From Pseudomonas sp. MWU13-2105 (GTDB lineage: Bacteria > Pseudomonadota > Gammaproteobacteria > Pseudomonadales > Pseudomonadaceae): a stretch of DNA of 64,000 nucleotides. This document shows positions 46,732 through 55,341 of the stretch, piece after piece. The stretch is from the NCBI RefSeq assembly GCF_023242315.1, contig NZ_JALLIY010000006.1, forward strand, positions 124,001-188,000, in the 5' to 3' direction. The position numbers were made by a program, and so were the translations under genes. Under the pieces are notes generated by a model that was not told where the DNA came from, searched no databases, and saw only the letters and a list, made by a program, of their open reading frames with translations. Position 1 is the stretch's first letter. Each line of letters starts with the position of its first letter.

Positions 46732-48516
46732 ATGAAAGCTCGGGTTCGTGTCGGTTGCGCCAGTGCCTTCTGGGGCGATACCAGCACCGCGGCGGCGCAG
46801 TTGGTCGAAAGCGGGCACCTGGACTACCTGGTGTTCGATTATCTGGCGGAAGTGACCCTGTCGATCATGGCCGGAGCCCGGATCAAGGACCCCGCCGCCG
46901 GTTATGCAACGGACTTCGTCGAGGTCCTGCGGCCCTTGCTCGGCGCAATCGCCAGGCAGAAAATCCGCGTGATCAGCAACGCCGGCGGGGTCAATCCCCA
47001 GGCCTGTGCCACGGCCCTGCAAGCGGCCTGCACGGCAGCCGGGGTAGCACTGAAGATCGCCGTGCTGCAAGGCGACGACCTGCAATCGCAACTCCCACAA
47101 TTGGTCGCAAGCGGCATCCAGGAAATGTTCAACGGCACGCCGCTGCCCGCCAACTGCATCTCGATCAATGCCTATCTCGGTGCCCCGGGCCTTGTCCAGG
47201 CACTGGATCTGGGCGCGGATGTGCTGATCAGCGGGCGGGTGGTCGACAGCGCGCTGGTCAGCGCGGCCCTGGTGCATGAATTCGGCTGGTCCTGGCAGGA
47301 CTACGACAAGCTGGCCCAGGCCGCCCTCGCCGGACATCTCATCGAGTGCGGCGCGCAGTGCACCGGCGGCAACTTCACCGACTGGCGCGAAGTCCCGGAC
47401 TACGAGCACATCGGTTTTCCCATCGTCGAAGTCAGCGCCGACAGCCAGTTCACTATCAGCAAGCCCGAGGGTTCCGGCGGCCTGCTGACGCCGCTGACCG
47501 TGGGCGAGCAACTGCTCTACGAAATCGGCGATCCCAGGGCCTATCTGCTGCCGGACGTCATTTGCGATTTCACCCGGGTTCGCCTGGTGCAGCAGGCCGC
47601 CAATCGCGTCAGCGTCAGCGGCGCCAGGGGCTCGGCGCCGACCGCGCGGTACAAGGTCTGCGCCACCTATCCCGACGGCTTCCGCTGCACCGCCAGTTGC
47701 CTGATGGCCGGGATCGACGCCGTGGCCAAGGCCCGTCGGGTCAGCCAGGCAATCCTCGACAAGACCGCGGAAATGCTCCGCGCCCGCGGCTGGCCGCCCT
47801 ACAGCGAAGTCAGCAGCGAACTGCTCGGCAGCGAAGCCACCTACGGTCCCCATGGGCGCCGCCAGGACAGCCGCGAGGTGGTGATCAAGCTGGCGGTGCG
47901 GCATCCCGAGCGCCAGGCCCTGCTGCTGTTTTCCCGGGAGATCGCCCAGGCCGCCACCGGCATGGCCCCGGGACTGACCGGGATTCTTGGCGGGCGACCC
48001 ACGGTATCCCCGCTGATCCGCCTGTTTTCCTTCCAGCTCGATAAAAATGCCTGCGACGTGAGCGTGCATTTCGACGGCCAGGTGCATGTCACCGCCCTCC
48101 CCGCCCCGGCCCCCCTGCAACACATTGCCGAAGACCTGCAACCGCCCAGGCCCGAGGGCCGCGCCGAGGCCAGTGTACCGCTGGTGAAACTGGCGGTGGC
48201 GCGCTCCGGCGACAAGGGCAATCACAGCAATATCGGCGTCATGGCCCGCCGCCCCGAGTATCTGCCGTGGATCGCCGAGGCCCTGACCCCGGCGGTGGTG
48301 GTGGACTGGATGGGCCATGTCCTCGACCCGCGCCATGGCCGCGTCGAACGCTGGTACCTGCCCGGCAGCCACAGCCTGAATTTTCTGCTGGAAAACGCCC
48401 TGGGCGGCGGCGGTATCGCCAGTTTGCGTATCGACCCGCAGGGCAAGGCCTTCGCCCAGCAACTGCTGGAAATCCAGATTCCCGTGCCACGACAGATTGC
48501 CGATCAACTGGCTTGA
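46732..48516 (+). CDS. atuA: AtuA, acyclic terpene utilisation protein (DUF1446)
   Basis: A 594-residue protein of the AtuA/DUF1446 family, required for growth on citronellol and geraniol though its reaction is not defined. The N-terminal start (VRVGCASAFWGD) and the HLDYLVFDYLAEVTLS block are typical. The start at 46732 has AGGGGA upstream; a reading from 46690 begins inside the operator and is rejected. First gene of atuACDEF; 54 nt separate it from atuC, leaving no room for atuB. Confidence 0.92.
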   Translation: MKARVRVGCASAFWGDTSTAAAQLVESGHLDYLVFDYLAEVTLSIMAGARIKDPAAGYATDFVEVLRPLLGAIARQKIRVISNAGGVNPQACATALQAACTAAGVALKIAVLQGDDLQSQLPQLVASGIQEMFNGTPLPANCISINAYLGAPGLVQALDLGADVLISGRVVDSALVSAALVHEFGWSWQDYDKLAQAALAGHLIECGAQCTGGNFTDWREVPDYEHIGFPIVEVSADSQFTISKPEGSGGLLTPLTVGEQLLYEIGDPRAYLLPDVICDFTRVRLVQQAANRVSVSGARGSAPTARYKVCATYPDGFRCTASCLMAGIDAVAKARRVSQAILDKTAEMLRARGWPPYSEVSSELLGSEATYGPHGRRQDSREVVIKLAVRHPERQALLLFSREIAQAATGMAPGLTGILGGRPTVSPLIRLFSFQLDKNACDVSVHFDGQVHVTALPAPAPLQHIAEDLQPPRPEGRAEASVPLVKLAVARSGDKGNHSNIGVMARRPEYLPWIAEALTPAVVVDWMGHVLDPRHGRVERWYLPGSHSLNFLLENALGGGGIASLRIDPQGKAFAQQLLEIQIPVPRQIADQLA

Positions 48517-48570
48517 GGCCATTACCGCGCCCCGTACATCCCTGCTCGACCAAGCGCCAAGGAGACCCGC

Positions 48571-50187
48571 ATGCCCGTGATCGAATCCCGGCTCGATGTG
48601 CATGGCGAGGCGTTCGCCCGTCATAGCCAGGCCATGCTCGATGGCCTTGAACAGATTCGCCGGCTGCAACAGAACCTGCTGGACACGGCCGAAGGCGCGC
48701 GGGAGAAGTTCGCCAAGCGCGGTCAGTTGCTGCCCCGGGAGCGCTTGAACCTGCTGCTGGACCCCGCCGCGCCTTTTCTCGAACTGGCCAGCCTGGCCGG
48801 CTACCAACTGCATGACGACAAGGACGGCAGCCTGGCCGGCGGCGGCCTGATTGCCGGTATCGGGCATGTCTGCGGCGTGCGCGTGCTGGTGGTGGTCAAC
48901 AACAGCGCGATCAAGGGCGGGACCATTTCCCCCAGCGGCCTGAAAAAGACCCTGCGCCTGCAACAGATCGCCCTGGAAAACAAACTGCCGGTGATCACCC
49001 TGGCCGAGAGCGGTGGCGCCAACCTCAATTACGCGGCGGAGATTTTCGTCGAAGGTGCGCGCAGTTTCGCCAATCAGGCACGGATGTCGGCGATGGGCCT
49101 GCCCCAGGTCACCGTGGTCCATGGCTCGGCGACGGCGGGCGGCGCTTATCAGCCGGGGCTCTCGGACTACGTGGTGGTGGTGCGTGGCAAGGCCCGCTTG
49201 TTCCTCGCCGGTCCGCCGTTGCTCAAGGCCGCCACTGGCGAGGAGGCGACGGACGAGGAACTCGGTGGCGCGCAAATGCATGCCCAGGTGGCAGGCACCG
49301 CCGAGTACCTGGCGCAAAACGATGCCGACGGCGTGCGCATCGCCCGGGAAATCATCGCCCAGTTACCCTGGAATGATCGCCTACCGGTCTCCCCCGCGCG
49401 GACCTGGGCCGAACCGCTCTACCCCATCGACGAGTTGCTCGGCCTGATTCCCGACGACCCGAAAAAGCCCTATGACGTGCGCGAAATCGTCGCCCGCCTG
49501 GCCGACGGCTCGAACTTCCTCGAATTCAAGGCCGAGTTCGACGCCCAGACGATCTGCGGCCATCTGCGGATCCAGGGGCGGTCCTGCGGCCTGATCGGCA
49601 ACAACGGTCCGATCACGCCCAAGGGCGCGAGCAAGGCGGCGCAGTTTATCCAGCTCTGCGACCAGAGCCGCACACCCCTGGTGTTCCTGCATAACACCAC
49701 CGGTTTCATGGTCGGCACCGAGGCAGAGCAACAAGGGGTGATCAAGCACGGGGCGAAGATGATCCAGGCAGTGGCCAATGCCCGGGTGCCGAAACTGACC
49801 CTGGTGGTCGGCGGCTCCTATGGTGCCGGCAACTACGCCATGTGCGGGCGCGGCCTGGACCCGCGTTTTATCTTCGCCTGGCCCGGCAGCCGCACCGCGG
49901 TGATGGGCGGCGCCCAGGCCGGCAAGGTACTGCGCATCGTCACCGAGGCGCGGCAGTTGAAGGACGGCCTGGTGCCCGACGCGAAGATGCTCGACGGGCT
50001 GGAACGGATGACCGCACAGAAGCTCGACAGCCAGTCCACCGCGCTCTATGGCACGGCCAACCTTTGGGACGACGGCCTGGTCGATCCACGGGACAGCCGC
50101 ACGCTGCTGGGCTATTTGCTGGATATCTGTGCCGAAGCCGAGGTGCGTCAGCTACAACCCAACAGCTTTGGCGTGGCGCGGTTCTGA
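48571..50187 (+). CDS. atuC: AtuC, geranyl-CoA carboxylase beta (carboxyltransferase) subunit
   Basis: A 538-residue acyl-CoA carboxyltransferase. With the biotin subunit AtuF it carboxylates cis-geranyl-CoA to isohexenylglutaconyl-CoA. Family blocks: LLPRERLNLLLD, LAESGGANL, HGSATAGGAY, NTTGFMVG and GGSYGAGNYAM. AAGGAG precedes the start. It closely resembles methylcrotonyl-CoA carboxylase beta (LiuB), which is the alternative; the AtuA neighbour favours AtuC. Confidence 0.9.
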   Translation: MPVIESRLDVHGEAFARHSQAMLDGLEQIRRLQQNLLDTAEGAREKFAKRGQLLPRERLNLLLDPAAPFLELASLAGYQLHDDKDGSLAGGGLIAGIGHVCGVRVLVVVNNSAIKGGTISPSGLKKTLRLQQIALENKLPVITLAESGGANLNYAAEIFVEGARSFANQARMSAMGLPQVTVVHGSATAGGAYQPGLSDYVVVVRGKARLFLAGPPLLKAATGEEATDEELGGAQMHAQVAGTAEYLAQNDADGVRIAREIIAQLPWNDRLPVSPARTWAEPLYPIDELLGLIPDDPKKPYDVREIVARLADGSNFLEFKAEFDAQTICGHLRIQGRSCGLIGNNGPITPKGASKAAQFIQLCDQSRTPLVFLHNTTGFMVGTEAEQQGVIKHGAKMIQAVANARVPKLTLVVGGSYGAGNYAMCGRGLDPRFIFAWPGSRTAVMGGAQAGKVLRIVTEARQLKDGLVPDAKMLDGLERMTAQKLDSQSTALYGTANLWDDGLVDPRDSRTLLGYLLDICAEAEVRQLQPNSFGVARF

Positions 50188-50211
50188 TCAACGATCACGG
50201 AGCACAAGGAA

Positions 50212-51369
50212 ATGATCTTCACCCAGGAACATGAAGCCCTGCGGCGCAGCGTGCGCCAGTTCGTCGAGCGCGACATCAATCCGCATGTCGACGAGTGGGA
50301 GAACGCCGGACGTTTTCCCATCCACGAGATTTTCCGCAAGGCCGCCGGGCTGGGCCTGCTCGGCATCTCCAAGCCGGAATCCTTCGGTGGCCTGGGTCTG
50401 GACTACAGCTACTCCATCGTCGCCGCCGAAGAGTTCGGCAGCATCCAGTGCGGCGGGATCCCCATGTCCATCGGCGTGCAGACCGATATGTGCACCCCGG
50501 CCCTGGCGCGCTTCGGCTCCGATGAACTGCGCGAGCAGTTCCTGCGACCGGCGATCCGCGGCGAACAGGTGGGTTGCATCGGCGTCTCCGAGGTCGGTGC
50601 CGGCTCCGATGTCGCCGGGCTGAAGACCCGCGCGCGCAAGGACGGCGCTGACTATGTGATCGACGGCAGCAAGATGTGGATCACCAATTCGCCCTGCGCC
50701 GACTTCATGTGCCTGCTGGCCAATACCTCGGACGACCAGCCGCATCTGAACAAGTCATTGATCATGGTGCCGATGGACAGCCCCGGAATCAGCCTGGGCC
50801 CGCACCTGGACAAGCTCGGCATGCGCAGTTCGGAAACCGCCCAGGTGTTTTTCGACAACGTGCGGGTGCCCCAGCGCAACCGCATCGGTCAGGAAGGCGC
50901 GGGGTTCATGATGCAGATGTTGCAGTTCCAGGAGGAACGGCTGTTCGGCGCGGCGAATATGCTCAGGGGGCTGGAATCCTGCATTGACAGCACCCTGGCC
51001 TACTGCAAGGAACGCCGGACCTTCGGCGCACCGCTGATCGACAACCAGGTGATCCATTTCCGCCTGGCGGAGCTGTCGACCGAGATCGAATCCCTGCGGG
51101 CGCTGGTCTACCAGGCCACCGAGCAGTACATCAACGGGCAGGACGTGACGCGGCTGGCCTCCATGGCCAAGCTCAAGGCCGGGCGCCTGGGCCGCGAGGT
51201 CAGCGACAGTTGCCTGCAGTATTGGGGCGGCATGGGCTTTATGTGGGACAACCCGGTGGCCCGGGCCTATCGCGATATGCGCCTGGTATCGATTGGCGGC
51301 GGCGCCGACGAGATCATGCTGGGGATCATCTGCAAGCTGATGGGCAGCCTGCCGGGGAAAAAACCATGA
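50212..51369 (+). CDS. atuD: AtuD, citronellyl-CoA dehydrogenase
   Basis: A 385-residue acyl-CoA dehydrogenase (FAD enzyme) probably oxidising citronellyl-CoA to geranyl-CoA. Family blocks: GCIGVSEVGAGSDVAG, DGSKMWITN, FDNVRVPQ, QFQEERLFGAA and CLQYWGGMGFM near the C-terminus. It overlaps atuE by 4 nt. P. aeruginosa AtuD has nearly the same length. Confidence 0.9.
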   Translation: MIFTQEHEALRRSVRQFVERDINPHVDEWENAGRFPIHEIFRKAAGLGLLGISKPESFGGLGLDYSYSIVAAEEFGSIQCGGIPMSIGVQTDMCTPALARFGSDELREQFLRPAIRGEQVGCIGVSEVGAGSDVAGLKTRARKDGADYVIDGSKMWITNSPCADFMCLLANTSDDQPHLNKSLIMVPMDSPGISLGPHLDKLGMRSSETAQVFFDNVRVPQRNRIGQEGAGFMMQMLQFQEERLFGAANMLRGLESCIDSTLAYCKERRTFGAPLIDNQVIHFRLAELSTEIESLRALVYQATEQYINGQDVTRLASMAKLKAGRLGREVSDSCLQYWGGMGFMWDNPVARAYRDMRLVSIGGGADEIMLGIICKLMGSLPGKKP

Positions 51370-52166
51370 GCGACCTGCCAGTTTGCCAGACCTTGCGCCT
51401 GGTCTTGCAGGCGGGGGTGCTGCATATCACCCTCGATCGCCCGGACAGCCGTAACGCGATGAACCGGCAGATGCTCGACGAACTGCGCGCGACCCTCGCC
51501 GCCGTGTGCTTTGATCACAGCGTTCGGCTGCTGGTGTTGCGCGGAACTGGCGGGCATTTCTGCGCCGGCGGCGATCTTCAGGATATGGCCCGGGCCCGGG
51601 GCGCGGGTGTCGACGCCTGCCGTGAGTTGAACCGGGCATTCGGCGCCTTGCTGGAGGAAACCCAGAACGCCGCGCAGGTGGTGATTGCCGTGCTGCAAGG
51701 GGCGGTGCTCGGCGGTGGCCTGGGGCTGGCCTGTGTCAGCGATATCGCCATCGCCCGGAGCAACGCCGACTTCGGCATGCCGGAAACCAGCCTGGGGCTG
51801 TTGCCGGCACAGATTGCGCCGTTCGTGGCGAGACGCATCGGTTTGACCCAGGCGCGGCGCCTGGCACTGACTGCGGCGCGGTTCGATGGGAATGAAGCCG
51901 GACGTTTGGGGCTGGTGCATTTTGTCGAGGCGGATGAGCAAGCCTTGGATGCACGCCTGGAGACAGTGATTGCCCAGGTGTTGCGCTGCGCGCCGGAGGC
52001 GAATGCGGCGACCAAGGCATTGCTGCTGGATGAGCAGCCGTTGGCGCCTTTGCTGGACCGGGCCGCCGAGTGGTTTGCACAGGCGGTGAGCGGGGAGGAA
52101 GGGAGCGAAGGGACATTGGCCTTTGTGCAAAAGCGGGTACCGCGTTGGGCGCCCTCATCGTCCTGA
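51366..52166 (+). CDS. atuE: AtuE, isohexenylglutaconyl-CoA hydratase
   Basis: A 266-residue enoyl-CoA hydratase/isomerase family protein. Typical blocks: LDRPDSRNAMN, the oxyanion loop GGHFCAGGDL, GAVLGGGLGLACVSD and FGMPETSLGLLP. It should hydrate the carboxylated geranyl-CoA product. Start at 51366 overlaps the atuD stop; an earlier start inside atuD is rejected. Confidence 0.88.
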   Translation: MSDLPVCQTLRLVLQAGVLHITLDRPDSRNAMNRQMLDELRATLAAVCFDHSVRLLVLRGTGGHFCAGGDLQDMARARGAGVDACRELNRAFGALLEETQNAAQVVIAVLQGAVLGGGLGLACVSDIAIARSNADFGMPETSLGLLPAQIAPFVARRIGLTQARRLALTAARFDGNEAGRLGLVHFVEADEQALDARLETVIAQVLRCAPEANAATKALLLDEQPLAPLLDRAAEWFAQAVSGEEGSEGTLAFVQKRVPRWAPSSS

Positions 52167-52170
52167 AGCC

Positions 52171-52250
52171 GGCTCCCACAATGTGCGTGTCGAACCGAGC
52201 GTATGTATCCGACCGAATCTCCAATGTGGGAGCAGTGCTTGCCCGCGAAG
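52171..52250 (+). repeat. REP element between atuE and atuF
   Basis: A REP motif at 52225-52250 (TGTGGGAGCAGTGCTTGCCC at its start) with a short inverted partner, GGCTCCCACA, at 52171-52180. Common as intergenic REP in Pseudomonas; it may affect transcript stability between the two genes. Confidence 0.6.
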
Positions 52251-52290
52251 GCGATCTCACTGACAACACATTCCCCCGAGGATGAACCCC

Positions 52291-54252
52291 ATGCCCGCCT
52301 TCCACAAAATCCTGATCGCCAACCGCGGTGAAATCGCCTGCCGGGTTATCCTCGGCGCCCAGGCCCTGGGCTATCGCACCGTCGCCGTGTTCAGCGAAGC
52401 CGACGCCCAGGCCCGTCATGTGCAACTCGCCGACGAGGCGATATGCATCGGCCCAGCCCAGGTCAGCCAGTCCTACCTGAACAGCGCTGCATTGCTCGAC
52501 GCCGCCCGCAAAACCGCCGCCGATGCACTCCACCCCGGCTACGGCCTGCTCTCGGAAAACGCCGCCTTCGCCCAGGCCTGCCTGGACGCCGGCCTGACCT
52601 TTATCGGCCCCAGCCCCGCCGCGATCGCGCTGATGGGCAGCAAGCGCCTGTCGAAAATCGCCATGCTCGCCGCCGGCGTGCCGTGCATCGCCGGCTACCA
52701 GGGCGCCGAACAGGATGATGCGAGCCTCGCCCGCGCGGCCGAACAGATCGGTTATCCGCTGATGATCAAGGCCAGCGCCGGCGGTGGCGGACGCGGCCTG
52801 CGCCTGGTGCACGGGGCCGAGGAGCTGGTGCAACAAATCCACTGCGCCCGCTCGGAAGCCCTGAGCGCCTTCGGCAGTGACGAACTGATCCTGGAACAGG
52901 CACTGATCGAGCCGCGCCATGTGGAAATCCAATTGTTCGGCGACCAGCATGGCCAACTGATCCATCTCGGTGAACGCGACTGCTCGATCCAACGCCGGCA
53001 CCAGAAGGTCATCGAGGAAGCCCCCTGCCCGGTGATGACCGCAGAACTGCGCCAGGCCATGGGCGAGGCGGCGCTGAAGGCCGCGCGCGCGGTGCACTAT
53101 GTCGGCGCCGGTACCGTGGAGTTCCTGCTGGACGACCGCGGCCAGTTCTATTTCCTGGAAATGAATACCCGCCTGCAGGTCGAACACCCGGTCAGCGAAA
53201 TGATCACCGGTCTCGACCTCCTGGCCTGGCAGATCAATGTCGCCGCCGGCCTGCCGTTGCCGCTGCGTCAGGAACAGGTCGAGTTCAACGGCCATGCCAT
53301 TGAAGTACGCCTGTATGCGGAGGATCCGAGCCGTGACTTCCTGCCGCAAAGCGGATGGATCCGTGGCTGGGAGCCGGCACCGGGGGCCGGTGTACGGATC
53401 GATCACGGCCTGCTCGAGGGCGACACCATCAGCCCGTTCTACGATCCGCTGCTGGGCAAGCTGATCGCCCACGGCGCGACCCGCGAGGAAGCCCGGCGCA
53501 AGTTGCTGCGGGCAGTCGAGGATTGCGTGCTGCTGGGGATTGCCAGTAATCAACGCTTGCTGACACAGCTGCTGGGGCATCCGCGCTTTGTCGCGGGCCA
53601 GTTCAATACCGCCTTTATCGATGAGCATTTCAGCGCACACCCGGGCCTCCAGGCCTATGTCCCCTCGACGACGGAGCTGGCCCTGGCCGCCGCGCTGTTC
53701 TATCGGCAGGCGGCGGACCGGCATACACCCGGACTCTCGGGCTGGCGCAACACTGCCAGCGTCCCGCGCGCCTATCGGCTGGCGCTGGAAGACACTCGCT
53801 TCGACCTGCTGCTCACTGACCGCCCCGGCGAGGCACTGCGGGTCCAGCGGGCCGATGAGCACGTCGAACTACGGGTACTGGAGCGCGACGCGCGATGGCT
53901 ACGGGTGCAGGTCGACGGTGTGGTCCGGCGCTACGCCTACCGCCTCGACGGCGACCAGCTCTGGCTCTTCACCAACCCGGGCAGCCTGCACCTGCGTGAC
54001 TGTACCCACGCCCCCGTGCAACCCCCGAGCGTTGTCGGTTCCGGCACGCTGCAAGCCCCCATGGACGGCGCCATCGTCCAGGTCCTGGTCAGCGCAGGCA
54101 GTTCGGTCCGCAAAGGCCAGCTGCTGCTGGTGCTGGAGGCGATGAAAATGGAGCACCCGCTCAAGGCCGGGATGGATGGCGTGGTCCGCCAGGTGCGAGT
54201 AATCCAGGGCGATCAGGTAAAAAACCGCCAGATCCTGCTGGAAGTCGAATAA
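52291..54252 (+). CDS. atuF: AtuF, geranyl-CoA carboxylase biotin-containing alpha subunit
   Basis: A 653-residue biotin carboxylase plus biotin-carrier protein. Biotin carboxylase blocks: ANRGEIACRV, HPGYGLLSENA, KASAGGGGRGLR, ERDCSIQRRHQKVIEEAP and EMNTRLQVEHPV. The C-terminal carrier domain has the biotin lysine in EAMKMEHP. Start 52291 is preferred to 52282, as GAGG lies directly beside the earlier ATG but 9 nt before this one. It follows atuE after a 124-nt gap containing REP sequence. Confidence 0.9.
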   Translation: MPAFHKILIANRGEIACRVILGAQALGYRTVAVFSEADAQARHVQLADEAICIGPAQVSQSYLNSAALLDAARKTAADALHPGYGLLSENAAFAQACLDAGLTFIGPSPAAIALMGSKRLSKIAMLAAGVPCIAGYQGAEQDDASLARAAEQIGYPLMIKASAGGGGRGLRLVHGAEELVQQIHCARSEALSAFGSDELILEQALIEPRHVEIQLFGDQHGQLIHLGERDCSIQRRHQKVIEEAPCPVMTAELRQAMGEAALKAARAVHYVGAGTVEFLLDDRGQFYFLEMNTRLQVEHPVSEMITGLDLLAWQINVAAGLPLPLRQEQVEFNGHAIEVRLYAEDPSRDFLPQSGWIRGWEPAPGAGVRIDHGLLEGDTISPFYDPLLGKLIAHGATREEARRKLLRAVEDCVLLGIASNQRLLTQLLGHPRFVAGQFNTAFIDEHFSAHPGLQAYVPSTTELALAAALFYRQAADRHTPGLSGWRNTASVPRAYRLALEDTRFDLLLTDRPGEALRVQRADEHVELRVLERDARWLRVQVDGVVRRYAYRLDGDQLWLFTNPGSLHLRDCTHAPVQPPSVVGSGTLQAPMDGAIVQVLVSAGSSVRKGQLLLVLEAMKMEHPLKAGMDGVVRQVRVIQGDQVKNRQILLEVE

Positions 54253-54321
54253 GCCGCTAGGCGGATCAAGCGCCTTTGGCTACGCTTGAGTCGGACTAGG
54301 ATGCTGTATTCGGAGCTTGCG

Positions 54322-54864
54322 ATGGCCCACTGGCTGGTGATTGATCTGGAAGCCACGACGGACGATGGGGGCTGGCCGCTGGCGGAGATGGAAATCATCG
54401 AAATCGGCGCTACCCTGGTCAACCGTGAAGGCCGCGAGCTGGACCACTTCCAGCGTTTTGTCAGGCCCCTGCGCCGCCCGTTGTTGACCCTGTTCTGCCG
54501 CGAACTGACCCATATCAGCCAGGCCCAGATCGACAGTGCCGCGCCACTGGGCGAGGTCTGGCCAGTGTTCGAGCGCTGGCTGGGCCAGCATCAGGCCCGA
54601 CTGGAAGGCTGGGCCAGCTGGGGCGACTACGACCGCCGGCAACTGGAACAAGACTGGCGGCAGCTCGGCGTGTCGAGTGCCCTGGGCCAGGTGCCGCATA
54701 TCAACCTCAAGCAACGCTTCGCCAAGGCGCGGCGCCTGGAGCGGCCGCTGGGCCTGAACGGCGCCTTGCAACTGGCCGGGCTGCAATTCAATGGCCAGCA
54801 ACACCGCGCGCTGGAGGATGCACGCAATACCGCGCGACTGCTGCCGTTGAGCCTGCCGAGCTGA
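54322..54864 (+). CDS. DEDDh-family 3'-5' exonuclease
   Basis: A 180-residue exonuclease domain protein of the ERI1/KapD-like group. Exo motifs are visible: DLEAT near residue 7 (Asp and Glu), SWGDYDRRQ, and [13 protein letters not shown] near the end (His and Asp). The start at 54322 is chosen for GGAG 6 nt upstream; weaker starts lie upstream. Substrate unknown, probably RNA or DNA single-strand 3' ends. Start is 69 nt after the atuF stop. Confidence 0.82.
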   Translation: MAHWLVIDLEATTDDGGWPLAEMEIIEIGATLVNREGRELDHFQRFVRPLRRPLLTLFCRELTHISQAQIDSAAPLGEVWPVFERWLGQHQARLEGWASWGDYDRRQLEQDWRQLGVSSALGQVPHINLKQRFAKARRLERPLGLNGALQLAGLQFNGQQHRALEDARNTARLLPLSLPS

Positions 54865-54992
54865 TGACAGCGATCCCACAGGGGGCCGCGTCGCGGATGA
54901 GATCTTTAACAGCGTCTTCAACGCGTGACGAGGCAAAACGCCTTGGGCATACTGGTCGGCCCAATTTTTCAGCTCATTTCGAGGAATCGCCC

Positions 54993-55274
54993 ATGTTTAA
55001 AGTCAACGAGTACTTCGACGGCACCGTCAAGTCGATTGCCTTCGCACAAGCCGAAGGCGCCGCCACCATCGGTGTGATGGCCGCGGGCGAATACGAATTC
55101 GGTACCGCCCAGCGCGAGATCATGCACGTGATCTCCGGCTCCCTGAGCGTCAAGCTGCCCGACAGCAGCACCTGGGAAACCTTCGAAACCGGCAGCCAGT
55201 TCAATGTACCGGCCAACAGCAAGTTCCAGCTGAAAGTCGCCGTGGACACTGCTTACCTGTGCGAATACCGCTGA
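54993..55274 (+). CDS. ppnP: PpnP, pyrimidine/purine nucleoside phosphorylase
   Basis: A 93-residue cupin-fold protein (DUF1255). It phosphorolyses a range of nucleosides. The start at 54993 has GAGGAA upstream. Sequence blocks: [36 protein letters not shown] and a final AYLCEYR. A strong terminator follows. Earlier in-frame Met codons give an unlikely leader. Confidence 0.93.
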   Translation: MFKVNEYFDGTVKSIAFAQAEGAATIGVMAAGEYEFGTAQREIMHVISGSLSVKLPDSSTWETFETGSQFNVPANSKFQLKVAVDTAYLCEYR

Positions 55275-55295
55275 ATCCGGGCGGTACGACACCGG

Positions 55296-55322
55296 AACGG
55301 CGCCCGCGGGCGCCGTTTTTTA
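55296..55322 (+). terminator. Rho-independent terminator after ppnP
   Basis: AACGGCGCCC and its complement form a GC-rich stem followed by TTTTTT, 22 nt past the ppnP stop. It lies between ppnP and the convergent ABC exporter gene. Confidence 0.85.
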
Positions 55323-55341
55323 TGCCGTGCTACTTGGTCGG

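Noticed and set aside
46675..49317. 880-codon minus-strand frame opposite atuA and atuC
   Set aside because: Shadow of well-supported plus-strand genes; low-complexity composition and no domain.
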